A stretch of DNA of 35,403 nucleotides, taken from positions 1 to 35,403 of the forward strand of contig CAJVYO010000001.1 in the NCBI GenBank assembly GCA_913009515.1, read 5' to 3'. The stretch's first letter is position 1. Every line of letters begins with the position of its first letter. Origin of the DNA: an uncultured Methylococcaceae bacterium. GTDB lineage: Bacteria; Pseudomonadota; Gammaproteobacteria; Methylococcales; Methylomonadaceae. The translations under genes were made by a program, and so were the position numbers. The notes below the pieces were generated by a model that had not been told where the DNA came from, made no database searches, and worked only from the letters and a program-made list of their open reading frames with translations. This document shows, piece by piece, positions 16,574 to 24,451 of the stretch.

Positions 16574-18103
16574 CTAAGCTGATAAATGCCTCACCCTCAA
16601 TCCAGAAAATAGCAACACCACCCCATACAAACTGCCTGCAATCGCTATCCACATTGCTAAATATAAAGCACGGTCAATTAATCCCCACACTAGCCATTGT
16701 TGTGTATCCACACAATGATAAATCAAGGCGACCATTGCTGAAGCGGCTAAGATAATTCGTAATAAAAATACTCGCCAACCTTTGCTTGGCTGATAGATGC
16801 CGGTTTTTAATAATGCTGCTAACAACAAACTGGCATTAAAAAATGCACCCAGTGAAGTGGCTAACGCTAATCCGGCATGAGCTAACGGAAAAACTAAGGC
16901 GATATTCAACATCATATTGGCAACCATCGCATAAATACCAAATCGCACCGGTGTTTTCATATCTTTACGCGAAGAAAAAGCAGGCACTAATACTTTGACT
17001 AAAATAAAACCTAGCAAGCCTAATGAATAAGCTTTTAAGCTTTTCCCCGCCATCATTACATCATGTTCGGTAAATTCATTGTATTGAAATAAGGTTGAAA
17101 CCATCGGTTCTGCCAACATAAATAAACCCAATGAAGCGGGCAATCCAATCAAAATAACCAGCTTCAAGCCCCAATCTAATGATTTGGAAAACGCCTGCAT
17201 ATCATCTGCCGCATGATTTTTAGATAAGCTTGGTAAAATTACCGTTGCTAAGGCAATACCGAATAAACCCAACGGAAATTCAACCAATCTATCCGAATAA
17301 TAGAGCCATGACACACTGCCTGTCGCTAAAAATGATGCAATGAGTGTATCTAATAATAAATTAATTTGCGTAATCGATACCCCAAATAAAGCGGGTACCA
17401 TTAATTTCAAAATACGTTTGACCCCAGCATCTTTAAAACCAAACTGTAATCGCGGCAATAAACCTAAACGATATAAGGCAGGAAATTGAAATAATAATTG
17501 CACCGCTCCTGCTATAAAAACGCCCCATGCCAATGCGACAATAGGATCAGGCATTAAAGGTGCCAACCAAATCGCAGCCGCAATTAAACATATATTTAAA
17601 AACACCGGCGTAAAAGCAGGTACTGCGAATTTACCAAATGAATTAAGAATACCACCGGCAAAGGCCACTGAAGAAATAAAAAATAAATAAGGAAAAGTAA
17701 TGCGTAACATTTGCACGGCTAAATCATACTGTTCACCCTGCCATGAAAATCCTGGTGCAAACACCATAATTAAATAGGGTGCCGCTAACATGCCTGCAAT
17801 GGTGGTGAACATTAAAATAATCGCCAAGGTGCCTGCGGTGCGATTAACAAATTGCTTAAGAGCCTCTTGACCACCCTGCTCTTTATAATCAGATAACACA
17901 GGTACAAACGCTTGTGCAAATGCCCCTTCTGCAAATAAACGTCGTAAAAAATTAGGAATTTTAAAGGCAACAAAAAACGCATCACTACTCGAATCCGCGC
18001 CAAAAATACGAGCAAATAACATATCGCGTATAAAGCCTAAAATACGTGAAATCATCGTCATACTACTGACGATTGCAGTAGATTTAAAAAGTTTACGGCT
18101 CAA
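16574..18103 (-). CDS. murJ: lipid II flippase MurJ
   Basis: A 509-residue polytopic protein of the MVF/MOP fold with about 14 hydrophobic helices. The N-terminal SSMTMISRILGFIRDMLFARIFGA region (about 13-36) and FFVAFKIPNFLRRLFAEGAFAQAFVP (about 43-68) are highly characteristic of MurJ. It flips lipid II across the inner membrane for peptidoglycan synthesis. I accept TTG 18103 as start because an AGGGAA site lies eight bases upstream and the family starts at about this point. It is divergent from rpsT, an arrangement common in gammaproteobacteria, where a riboflavin gene (ribF) often follows rpsT or murJ; here it does not. Confidence 0.95.
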   Translation of the reverse strand: MSRKLFKSTAIVSSMTMISRILGFIRDMLFARIFGADSSSDAFFVAFKIPNFLRRLFAEGAFAQAFVPVLSDYKEQGGQEALKQFVNRTAGTLAIILMFTTIAGMLAAPYLIMVFAPGFSWQGEQYDLAVQMLRITFPYLFFISSVAFAGGILNSFGKFAVPAFTPVFLNICLIAAAIWLAPLMPDPIVALAWGVFIAGAVQLLFQFPALYRLGLLPRLQFGFKDAGVKRILKLMVPALFGVSITQINLLLDTLIASFLATGSVSWLYYSDRLVEFPLGLFGIALATVILPSLSKNHAADDMQAFSKSLDWGLKLVILIGLPASLGLFMLAEPMVSTLFQYNEFTEHDVMMAGKSLKAYSLGLLGFILVKVLVPAFSSRKDMKTPVRFGIYAMVANMMLNIALVFPLAHAGLALATSLGAFFNASLLLAALLKTGIYQPSKGWRVFLLRIILAASAMVALIYHCVDTQQWLVWGLIDRALYLAMWIAIAGSLYGVVLLFSGLRVRHLSA

Positions 18104-18171
18104 GTGAAAAATTCCCTAAAATATCGAAAAAATTAAGGCACTTATCTGCACCTTACTTCAAATAATAATGA

Positions 18172-18200
18172 TTGACAATCATACCATTTAAACGGAAAAT
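18172..18200 (+). promoter_or_regulatory. candidate sigma-70 promoter of rpsT
   Basis: TTGACA (18172-18177) matches the -35 consensus; GAAAAT at 18195-18200 is a fair -10 with 17-base spacing. The rpsT start is 35 bases further. Seen by eye only. Confidence 0.45.
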
Positions 18201-18235
18201 GACGGGCTATTAAAAATTTTTAAATCCGAGGCATT

Positions 18236-18499
18236 ATGGCTAATACAGCTCAAGCAAAAAAACGTGCACGTCAAGCAGAAAAGAACAGAGTTCGTAATGC
18301 TGGACAACGTAGTAATTTACGTACATTCATCAAAAAAGTTACCGCAGCTATTGAAGCCGGTGACAATGACAAAGCAAAAGAAGCATATGCAACTGCTGTG
18401 CCTATTATAGATTCAGCGGTTAGCAAAGGTATTCTACATAAGAATACAGCTGCGAGAAATAAAAGCAGACTTAATACTAGAGTCCGCGCAATGGCGTAA
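18236..18499 (+). CDS. rpsT: 30S ribosomal protein S20
   Basis: An 87-residue basic, helical protein. It begins MANTAQAKKRARQAEKNR and has ILHKNTAARNKSRLN at the C-terminal side, both hallmark S20 segments that contact 16S rRNA. An ATG start is used with GAGG shortly upstream. It is monocistronic, with a promoter-like sequence before it and a strong terminator after it. Confidence 0.98.
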   Translation: MANTAQAKKRARQAEKNRVRNAGQRSNLRTFIKKVTAAIEAGDNDKAKEAYATAVPIIDSAVSKGILHKNTAARNKSRLNTRVRAMA

Positions 18500-18531
18500 T
18501 TTATCCTCTAATTATTTAGGATAACACGCTA

Positions 18532-18570
18532 AATACCAGATAATCACTATGATTACTCTGGTATTTTTTT
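18532..18570 (+). terminator. Rho-independent terminator of rpsT
   Basis: A long hairpin: AATACCAGA (18532-18540) pairs with TCTGGTATT (18557-18565) and the inner TAATCA (18541-18546) with TGATTA (18550-18555), with one bulged C and a CTA loop, directly followed by a T-run to 18570. It stands 33 bases past the rpsT stop. The A-rich left flank lets it also serve weakly in the opposite direction for the DUF1244 gene. Confidence 0.92.
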
Positions 18571-18616
18571 GCCTAAAATTTAAGCCATTCCAAATGGAAG
18601 AGCCATTAAATCTACA

Positions 18617-18916
18617 TTATTTTTTAGCGGCTTTTTTCGCTTCAAAAAGTGCCATTTGTTCAGGAGTCGCTTTGAGCTGAAATTTATCTTTCCATTCGCT
18701 ATACGGCATGCCGTAAACATATTCTCTCGCCGCATCATAATCTAACACTTCACCACGTTCTTCAGCGGCTGCCATATACCATTTTGCCAAACAATTACGG
18801 CAAAAATCGGCTAAATTCATTAAATCAATATTTTGCACATCAGTATGCTGTTGAAAATGAGCGACTAAACGTCTAAACGCAGCGGCTTCAAGTTCGATTT
18901 GAGTTTGAGCATTCAT
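18617..18916 (-). CDS. DUF1244 family protein
   Basis: A 99-residue cytoplasmic protein matching the DUF1244 pattern: AFRRLVAHFQQHTDVQNIDLMNLA followed by FCRNCLAKWYMAAAEERG (about 38-55) with paired Cys, and YDAAREYVYGMPYSEWK (about 59-75). The family is widespread in proteobacteria and its function is unknown to me; the CxxC-like Cys pair could bind metal. The C-terminus is Lys/Ala-rich. It stands alone, convergent with rpsT and divergent from yciB. Confidence 0.9.
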   Translation of the reverse strand: MNAQTQIELEAAAFRRLVAHFQQHTDVQNIDLMNLADFCRNCLAKWYMAAAEERGEVLDYDAAREYVYGMPYSEWKDKFQLKATPEQMALFEAKKAAKK

Positions 18917-19049
18917 ATTAATTTTCCTATAAAAATTTGATTATTCTAGCAGAAAGCCCTGCATGCTTATGTACAAAATTTTAAAAAACCCCTACAATCA
19001 TTTCTCATAAACCTATTGATTTTTTAGCATTCATCCCCATTTTTAGTTT

Positions 19050-19595
19050 ATGAAAAAAATAATTTTTGACTTCTTTCCCATCTTACTGTTTTTTGCTGCC
19101 TATAAAACCTATGATTTATATGTTGCAACCGCTGTCGTTATTGGTGCTACGGTTCTTCAGGTACTTTATAGTGCCGTAGTGACGCGTAAAGTTGAAACCA
19201 TGCAGTGGGTCACCTTAGCACTGATGATTGTTATGGGCGGAGCAACCCTTTATTTACAAGATGAACAATTTATAAAATGGAAACTCACCATTATTGAATG
19301 GCTATTCGGTAGTGTCTTAATCGGCAGTCATTTTATTGGCAAAAAAACCATTATGGAAAAAATGATGGGAGCTAATTTAGAATTACCAGCCAAACAATGG
19401 TCTATTTTAAATTTCATGTGGGCCTCTTTCTTTTTCGCAGTAGGAGGGTTAAATATTTATGTGATGTTTAATTACGATACTGATACATGGGTTGAATTTA
19501 AAACCTTTGGCGTACCTATCTTAATGAGTGTGTTTATTATTTTCCAAATTATCTTTTTATATAAATATATGCCGGATAATGAAGTAGAAAAATAA
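19050..19595 (+). CDS. yciB: septation protein A / inner membrane protein YciB
   Basis: A 181-residue membrane protein with five or so helices. FDFFPILLFFAAYK near the N-terminus, the VTLALMIVMGGATLYLQDEQFIKWK segment and KKTIMEKMMG are family hallmarks. YciB affects envelope integrity and septation in enterobacteria and Shigella. It is first in the conserved order yciB, yciI-like, bolA-like, ppiC. No strong ribosome site is visible, but the start coincides with the family N-terminus. Confidence 0.95.
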   Translation: MKKIIFDFFPILLFFAAYKTYDLYVATAVVIGATVLQVLYSAVVTRKVETMQWVTLALMIVMGGATLYLQDEQFIKWKLTIIEWLFGSVLIGSHFIGKKTIMEKMMGANLELPAKQWSILNFMWASFFFAVGGLNIYVMFNYDTDTWVEFKTFGVPILMSVFIIFQIIFLYKYMPDNEVEK

Positions 19596-19645
19596 TAACA
19601 ATTAACCCGGATTAACTCCTTACTTAACCCACTGGAAACTAAATC

Positions 19646-19948
19646 ATGCTGTACGCCATTCTTAGCGAAGACGTTGCTAATAGCTTAGAAAAAAGACAAT
19701 CTGCTCGCACCGCTCATATTCAACGTCTGCAAGACTTACAAGATGCAGGACGCTTAGTCATTGCTGGGCCTCACCCTGCGATTGATAGTAATACCCCAGC
19801 AGAAGCAGGTTTTACAGGCAGTCTCGTTATTGCTGAATTTGAAAATTTAGAAGCCGCCCAAATATGGGCGAATAATGACCCTTATTTGGAAGCCGGTGCT
19901 TATGCACAGGTTACCGTCAAGCCCTTTAAACAAGTATTCCCTAAATAA
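19646..19948 (+). CDS. YciI family protein
   Basis: A 100-residue protein of the dimeric alpha/beta-barrel YciI fold. MLYAILSEDVANSLEKRQSARTAHIQRL, AGRLVIAGPHPA with the conserved His, and the C-terminal NDPYLEAGAYAQVTVKPFKQV are all typical. Activity is uncertain in the family; a catalytic His-Asp pair has been proposed for relatives. Its stop overlaps the next ATG by one base (TAATG at 19946-19950). Confidence 0.95.
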   Translation: MLYAILSEDVANSLEKRQSARTAHIQRLQDLQDAGRLVIAGPHPAIDSNTPAEAGFTGSLVIAEFENLEAAQIWANNDPYLEAGAYAQVTVKPFKQVFPK

Positions 19949-20214
19949 TGACTATCGACTTAATTAAATCACTACTCACTGACGCTTTAACCCCTGAAAA
20001 ACTTGAACTTGCTGATAATAGCCATGCCCATGCAGGTCATGCGGGCACCCAACAAGGCGGCGGGCATTATCATGTCAATATTGTTGCCAGTATTTTTGAA
20101 GGCAAATCATTAGTACAGCGTCATCAACTTATTTATAAAGCCTTGGGCGATTTAATGAAGCATGAAATCCATGCTTTAGGTATTGATGCCCATTCCCCCT
20201 CAGAACTTCATTAA
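19948..20214 (+). CDS. BolA family protein
   Basis: An 88-residue BolA-fold protein: an N-terminal helix, a His-rich loop (HAHAGHAGTQQGGGHYHVNI, about 26-45) and the helix-turn FEGKSLVQRHQLIYKAL (about 50-66), ending HALGIDAHSP. BolA-type proteins bind monothiol glutaredoxins through a bridging [2Fe-2S] cluster, in which the loop His/Cys and the C-terminal His take part. It is translationally coupled to the YciI-like gene and lies 16 bases before the parvulin-caspase gene. Whether it is the BolA or IbaG branch is not decided here. Confidence 0.93.
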   Translation: MTIDLIKSLLTDALTPEKLELADNSHAHAGHAGTQQGGGHYHVNIVASIFEGKSLVQRHQLIYKALGDLMKHEIHALGIDAHSPSELH

Positions 20215-20230
20215 AGAATAGGAATCCTCT

Positions 20231-22285
20231 ATGAAATTAAAAGCTATCCCTTTTTTACTTGCTGCGACTGTTTTAACAGCTTGCCAACCAACTATTAATG
20301 CATCAGCCCCTGCGATTAAAGAAGCTGATGCGGCAGTACGTGTTAATGGCGAATACATTAGCAAAGCGGCACTTGAAACACTTAAAAAAGATATTACCGC
20401 ACGTTCACGCGGTCAACAACAAGATATCCCGCAAGATAAATTGATTGATGAGCTCATTAAACGTGAATTACTGATTCAAGATGCTAAAAAGAAAAAATTA
20501 GATCAATCTGCTGAAGTGGCTGCACAATTAGTAGAAATGAAAAAAGCTTTACTGACACAAGTTGCTGTGCAAGATTATATGAAATCTCACCCTGTCAGTG
20601 ATGCTGATTTAAAAGCAGAATATGACAAGCAAATTGGCAATAAAGGCGGTGGCACTGAATTTAAAGCCCGTCATATTTTATTAAAAACTGAAGATGAAGC
20701 TAAAGCGGTAATTGCTGAACTAGATAAAGGCGGTGATTTTGCTGAATTAGCAAAAACTAAATCAACCGGCCCTTCTAAAACTCAAGGCGGTGATTTAGGT
20801 TGGTTTGCAGCAAAACAAATGGTTGCTCCTTTCTCTGAGGCCGTTGCTGCTTTGGAAAATGGTACTTATACCAAAACGGCTGTTAAAACACAGTTTGGCT
20901 GGCATGTCATTATCCGTGAAGATTCAAGACAACAAACACCACCGCCTTTTGAAGCTGTTAAAACACAATTAGAGCCAATCGCAAAAAGACAAAAATTAAC
21001 AACCTATTTAGATAGTTTAAAAAGTAAAGCTAAAATTAACTACCTATTAAAAGAGGGATCTGTTGCTCTTAAAAACAACAATATAGCTCCCACAATCGTA
21101 TCAAAAAGCATAGAAACAATCGATAATACCCCTGCGGTTATCTTAAAAAATAAAGGGCTAATTAACAAATCTTCTATTGCTGTAGTTAATAAAGAAATAA
21201 TAGATATTATACCTCCTAGTATTAAATTATTTACTCCTAAATTAGAATATGGATTAAATAAAATAAATCAATCTAAAACCAAATCAATACACTTTAATGG
21301 TCACATTACCGATAAATCAGAGATCAAAAAATTATCTATTAATGGAAAACAAATTACTTTAGATAAAGATAATTATTTTTCCTTAGATTATCAGCTAAAA
21401 AAAGGAACTAATAATATCACCTTATCTGCTATAGATATTAATAACAATAAAACACAAGAAAAAATTAAAATCTTCTTTTCAGGAACCACTACTCATTCAT
21501 TAAAAAATAAATTAAATTGGTATAAAAAACAAACTGCCTTAGTTGTTGGTATAGATTACTATAAAAATAAAAATATTCCTGAATTGATTAATGCTGTAAA
21601 TGATGCCCAAGCACTCGCAGATATTTTTAAAACAATGGGTATTAAAGTTATTTCTCTTTATAATAAAAATGCAACTAAAAAAAATATTCTTAAAGCTTTT
21701 AGGAATGTAGAAAAAACAGCAGGGATCCATGATTCCTTTATTTTTTATTTTGCAGGGCATGGTCAAGGTCTTACTATGCAAAACTATAAGAAAAAGGGAT
21801 ATATAATACCTTATGATGCTGATATTAACTTATCATCAAGTTCTATTATTGATTATGGAGAAGAAGCTATACCTTTAGACTCATTACGTGATTATAGCCA
21901 AAATTTAAAATCTAAGCATATTGCCTTATTATTAGATAGTTGTTTTTCAGGTTTAGCTATGAATCATCGTGCTATTAAAATAAAAAATTATAATCTAAAC
22001 TATTACCAAGATATTTTGACACGAAAATCAATTAATATTTTAACTGCCGGAGCAGACCAGCCTGTCAGCGACGGAACAGGACATTCACCTTTTACATCAG
22101 CAATTATTGAAGGTTTGAAAAGAAAAGCATTAGATATTAATGATAATGATGGGTTTGCTACCTTTAGTGAATTATCTCTTTATGTTAAAAATAAAGTAGA
22201 AAAAGCGACAAATCGACATCAACGACCTCAATTTGATAATTTAAGTCAAGAAGATGGGGATTATATTTTTAGTTTTTACAATTAA
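20231..22285 (+). CDS. parvulin (PpiC)-Ig-like-caspase (C14) fusion lipoprotein
   Basis: A 684-residue predicted lipoprotein. Signal peptide with lipobox LTAC (Cys18); SurA/PpiC-type N-terminal helices (about 32-135); parvulin domain (about 144-230) with FKARHILL, GGDLGWF and QFGWHVI. A normal family member would end near residue 271 (SLKSKAKINYL). Instead the frame continues: a linker (272-325), an Ig-like beta-rich domain opening with PPSIKLFTP (about 328-418), then a caspase-like peptidase (about 432-684) with TALVVGIDYY, catalytic His510 in YFAGHGQG, catalytic Cys571 in LLLDSCFSG, and an acidic DINDNDG loop (635-641). The first part occupies the usual position after bolA. The added part is far more AT-rich, and its stop overlaps the convergent kinase stop. 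Likely in the periplasm or on the outer membrane. Function of the fusion is unknown: a stress- or folding-triggered protease is conceivable. Confidence 0.9.
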   Translation: MKLKAIPFLLAATVLTACQPTINASAPAIKEADAAVRVNGEYISKAALETLKKDITARSRGQQQDIPQDKLIDELIKRELLIQDAKKKKLDQSAEVAAQLVEMKKALLTQVAVQDYMKSHPVSDADLKAEYDKQIGNKGGGTEFKARHILLKTEDEAKAVIAELDKGGDFAELAKTKSTGPSKTQGGDLGWFAAKQMVAPFSEAVAALENGTYTKTAVKTQFGWHVIIREDSRQQTPPPFEAVKTQLEPIAKRQKLTTYLDSLKSKAKINYLLKEGSVALKNNNIAPTIVSKSIETIDNTPAVILKNKGLINKSSIAVVNKEIIDIIPPSIKLFTPKLEYGLNKINQSKTKSIHFNGHITDKSEIKKLSINGKQITLDKDNYFSLDYQLKKGTNNITLSAIDINNNKTQEKIKIFFSGTTTHSLKNKLNWYKKQTALVVGIDYYKNKNIPELINAVNDAQALADIFKTMGIKVISLYNKNATKKNILKAFRNVEKTAGIHDSFIFYFAGHGQGLTMQNYKKKGYIIPYDADINLSSSSIIDYGEEAIPLDSLRDYSQNLKSKHIALLLDSCFSGLAMNHRAIKIKNYNLNYYQDILTRKSINILTAGADQPVSDGTGHSPFTSAIIEGLKRKALDINDNDGFATFSELSLYVKNKVEKATNRHQRPQFDNLSQEDGDYIFSFYN

Positions 22286-23172
22286 ATTTTAACCTCGGTA
22301 ATTAATCTTTTCATCATCATTTCAGCTTGTTGAATATAACTAGCTCCAAATAAATTAACATGATTTAAAATGTGATATAGGTTGTACAGATTTTTACGAA
22401 TGTGATAGCCATCATCTAACGGCCATACTTCATTATAAGCAACATAAAAATCTGCACTCAAACAGCCAAATAATTCCGTCATCGCAATATCTGCTTCACG
22501 GTCACCGATATAACAAGCGGGGTCGTAGATTACAACATCGCCTTGTTCATCTGCTGCATAATTGCCACTCCACAAATCACCGTGTAATAGTGAGGGCTGT
22601 GGCTGATAATTCACAAAAAAAGCAGGCAATAATTCACATAAAATCTGTCCTTTAGCCTGTAAAGTACCTGAATAACCATTTTCTAACGCTAATTCAAGCT
22701 GGGCTATTAAGCGTTGTTGCTGCCAAAAAGTTACCCAATCTGAATACTTACCATTATATTGCTGATTAGACCCAATATAATTATCTTCATGCCAACCAAA
22801 TGAGCTTTGTGGCTGTCGATGCAAAGCAGCGAGTTGCTCACCGAATTGTCTTTGTGTGACTTTTTTTAATGAAGATAAAGATAAATATTCCAAGACTAAA
22901 AAAGCATAATGTTTTGCACATCCTACTGTAATCACATTAGGAATACGTACTGTTTTTGTCTGCTGTAAAGCGTGTAAGCCTGACACTTCTGCTTCAAACA
23001 TCGTTAATAACGATACCTTATTAAGCTTCACAAAATAACTGATGTCAGTGCCTTGGAGCTGATAGGTTTGATTAATATCACCGCCCTGAACAGCCACTAC
23101 TTTTTGTAACCGAAATGACTGCCGCGTTGTTTTTTCAATCGCTTGAACAATAATATGCCAGACAGCTTGCAT
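22282..23172 (-). CDS. fructosamine kinase family protein
   Basis: A 296-residue kinase of the fructosamine-3-kinase/aminoglycoside phosphotransferase-like fold. VVAVQGGDINQTYQL and FVKLNKVSLLTMFEAEVSGL (about 43-65) form the ATP-binding lobe with the lysine and glutamate, HGDLWSGN (197-204) is the catalytic loop and VIYDPACYIGDREADIAM the metal-binding segment. Such enzymes repair glycated amino groups, and bacterial relatives may act on ribulosamines or other substrates. AAGGAA stands before ATG. It follows the helical protein gene by 14 bases. Its stop codon overlaps the stop of the convergent parvulin-caspase gene (22282-22285), with no room for a terminator. Confidence 0.93.
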   Translation of the reverse strand: MQAVWHIIVQAIEKTTRQSFRLQKVVAVQGGDINQTYQLQGTDISYFVKLNKVSLLTMFEAEVSGLHALQQTKTVRIPNVITVGCAKHYAFLVLEYLSLSSLKKVTQRQFGEQLAALHRQPQSSFGWHEDNYIGSNQQYNGKYSDWVTFWQQQRLIAQLELALENGYSGTLQAKGQILCELLPAFFVNYQPQPSLLHGDLWSGNYAADEQGDVVIYDPACYIGDREADIAMTELFGCLSADFYVAYNEVWPLDDGYHIRKNLYNLYHILNHVNLFGASYIQQAEMMMKRLITEVKI

Positions 23173-23186
23173 GAATTATTCCTTAT

Positions 23187-23726
23187 TTAAAATAATTCAA
23201 TATCATCATCGTCATCTTGATGCTCATGAGCTTCATATAACGCGATTGCTTCTTGAATAGACTTGCCCTGTAAAATAGCATCGAACATAATTTTTTCTGA
23301 CTCCATGCTATACCCTGAACGAATAAAATTTTGTAATTTTTGCCATTCATCTGGGTTATATAACAATTTAGGGGTTTCGATAATATCCGATAAGCCCATC
23401 AAATTATCAGTGACATGTTCTAAACATTGCTTCATTCGATCATAAAACTGAAACTCAATAATAGAAGTATGCACCCGTTCGCTAGTCATCATACAGTGCA
23501 TTTTGATGGTTTCTTTTGCTTCACTCTCTTCTAAATCATCTAAAGCATTGGTAATCGCATCTAAATGCATCGCCATACCTGTAAAAGATTCCGTTAAATT
23601 ACTTACTGAATGATCACCTTTTAAAACACTCGCCTCTACCTGAGAAGCTGAAACGGCAATTAATTTAACCGTTTCACGCACTTGGCTCCAATCTAAATCA
23701 GGATTTTTAGCACTCGATTTAAGCAT
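23187..23726 (-). CDS. CheZ-reminiscent helical protein with acidic tail, function unknown
   Basis: A 179-residue soluble, mostly helical protein that I cannot assign firmly. The stretch SIIEFQFYDRMKQCLEHVTDNL (in two overlapping heptad-like parts, about 86-107) resembles the QFYDR/QxL-HV helices of CheZ-like and chemoreceptor-associated proteins. The C-terminus DDDDDIELF is a short acidic tail ending in hydrophobics, as CheZ has for binding phospho-CheY. I chose ATG 23726 because the in-frame start twelve codons earlier directly abuts the terminator of the upstream operon and lacks a ribosome site. It is probably cotranscribed with the kinase gene. A regulator-binding role is only a guess. 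Confidence 0.6.
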   Translation of the reverse strand: MLKSSAKNPDLDWSQVRETVKLIAVSASQVEASVLKGDHSVSNLTESFTGMAMHLDAITNALDDLEESEAKETIKMHCMMTSERVHTSIIEFQFYDRMKQCLEHVTDNLMGLSDIIETPKLLYNPDEWQKLQNFIRSGYSMESEKIMFDAILQGKSIQEAIALYEAHEHQDDDDDIELF

Positions 23727-23762
23727 ATAGTTTATTCTCTGTTCTAATATTATTTTACCCAT

Positions 23763-23787
23763 AAAAAAGGAGGCAATATGCCCCCTT
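23763..23787 (-). terminator. Rho-independent terminator of the envelope lipoprotein operon
   Basis: Read on the minus strand: AAAGGGGGC, loop ATATT, GCCTCCTTT and then a T-run. The stem has one A-C mismatch. It lies about 20 bases past the stop of the LPP20-like gene at 23809 and separates that operon from the helical-protein/kinase pair. Confidence 0.85.
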
Positions 23788-23808
23788 TATTATCATAAAA
23801 GATTATGA

Positions 23809-24417
23809 TTAATCTTCCATTGCAGCAATCCCTGCTGCCATTTCATCATGTGATTTTTGAGCTTTAAATTCTTGCCATAATGCTTTTTCATTTTTCATGC
23901 TATTTTTAACAGCGGCTTTCACTAATGCTTTGGTTTTTTGAGCATCTAAACCCACCATTACATACATACGCCCTTCTGGCCCTGTACGTGAACGGTACAT
24001 TCTTGCACCTTCTAGCATCTTACTACTAATCGTTTTAATCGTACTGCTCGCCGCCGCATCAACTGTTTGTGCATCGCCCATACCGGTGGTACCGATATAT
24101 TGCTTCACCATCTTAGCGACTTTAACTTTAAACTGCTCAGCAAGATGTCCTAATGCAGCCGCTTTTGCCATATCTTTCATATAACTTTGGCCCGCAGGTG
24201 AACGCTCTGCGATACCAACTGCTTGAATTTCTACACCTGGTAATGGCTCATCACAAACCCAGCCTGGTGCTGCAGTTTGATTAGAGAAAACACAATCAGG
24301 AACGGGTGCTGCAGCGGCAGGTGAGTAAGCAGATACACTGCCATTTTGAGTATTAGTTTGAGCACAGGCAGCTAAACTTGCTACCAATAATAAAGACGCT
24401 GGTTTCACTAAATTCAT
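23809..24417 (-). CDS. LPP20-like lipoprotein
   Basis: A 202-residue lipoprotein with lipobox SLAAC (Cys18). The mature protein starts with an Ala/Pro/Ser-rich linker, then PDCVFSNQTAAPGWVCDEPL (about 40-59) with two Cys that may pair. It continues with the LPP20 pattern VGIAERSPAGQSYMKDMAKAAA (in two parts, about 68-89), a helix-sheet domain for DNA- or peptidoglycan-independent envelope roles as in FlgT/LPP20. The C-terminal YVMVGLDAQKTKALVKAAV (about 151-170) completes the domain. It is the last gene of the operon, 34 bases after the transglycosylase gene. Its precise function is unknown; an outer-membrane-associated structural partner is likely. Confidence 0.8.
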   Translation of the reverse strand: MNLVKPASLLLVASLAACAQTNTQNGSVSAYSPAAAAPVPDCVFSNQTAAPGWVCDEPLPGVEIQAVGIAERSPAGQSYMKDMAKAAALGHLAEQFKVKVAKMVKQYIGTTGMGDAQTVDAAASSTIKTISSKMLEGARMYRSRTGPEGRMYVMVGLDAQKTKALVKAAVKNSMKNEKALWQEFKAQKSHDEMAAGIAAMED

Positions 24418-24451
24418 GTTTATAATCCTTAATTTAAAATGTAAAAAATTA

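Noticed and set aside
21030..21070. Possibility that the parvulin-caspase fusion is a lost stop by sequencing error
   Set aside because: The frame stays open through a linker and Ig-like domain into an intact caspase domain, and the linker shows no out-of-frame second start with ribosome site that would mark a separate gene; kept as real but listed as a check.
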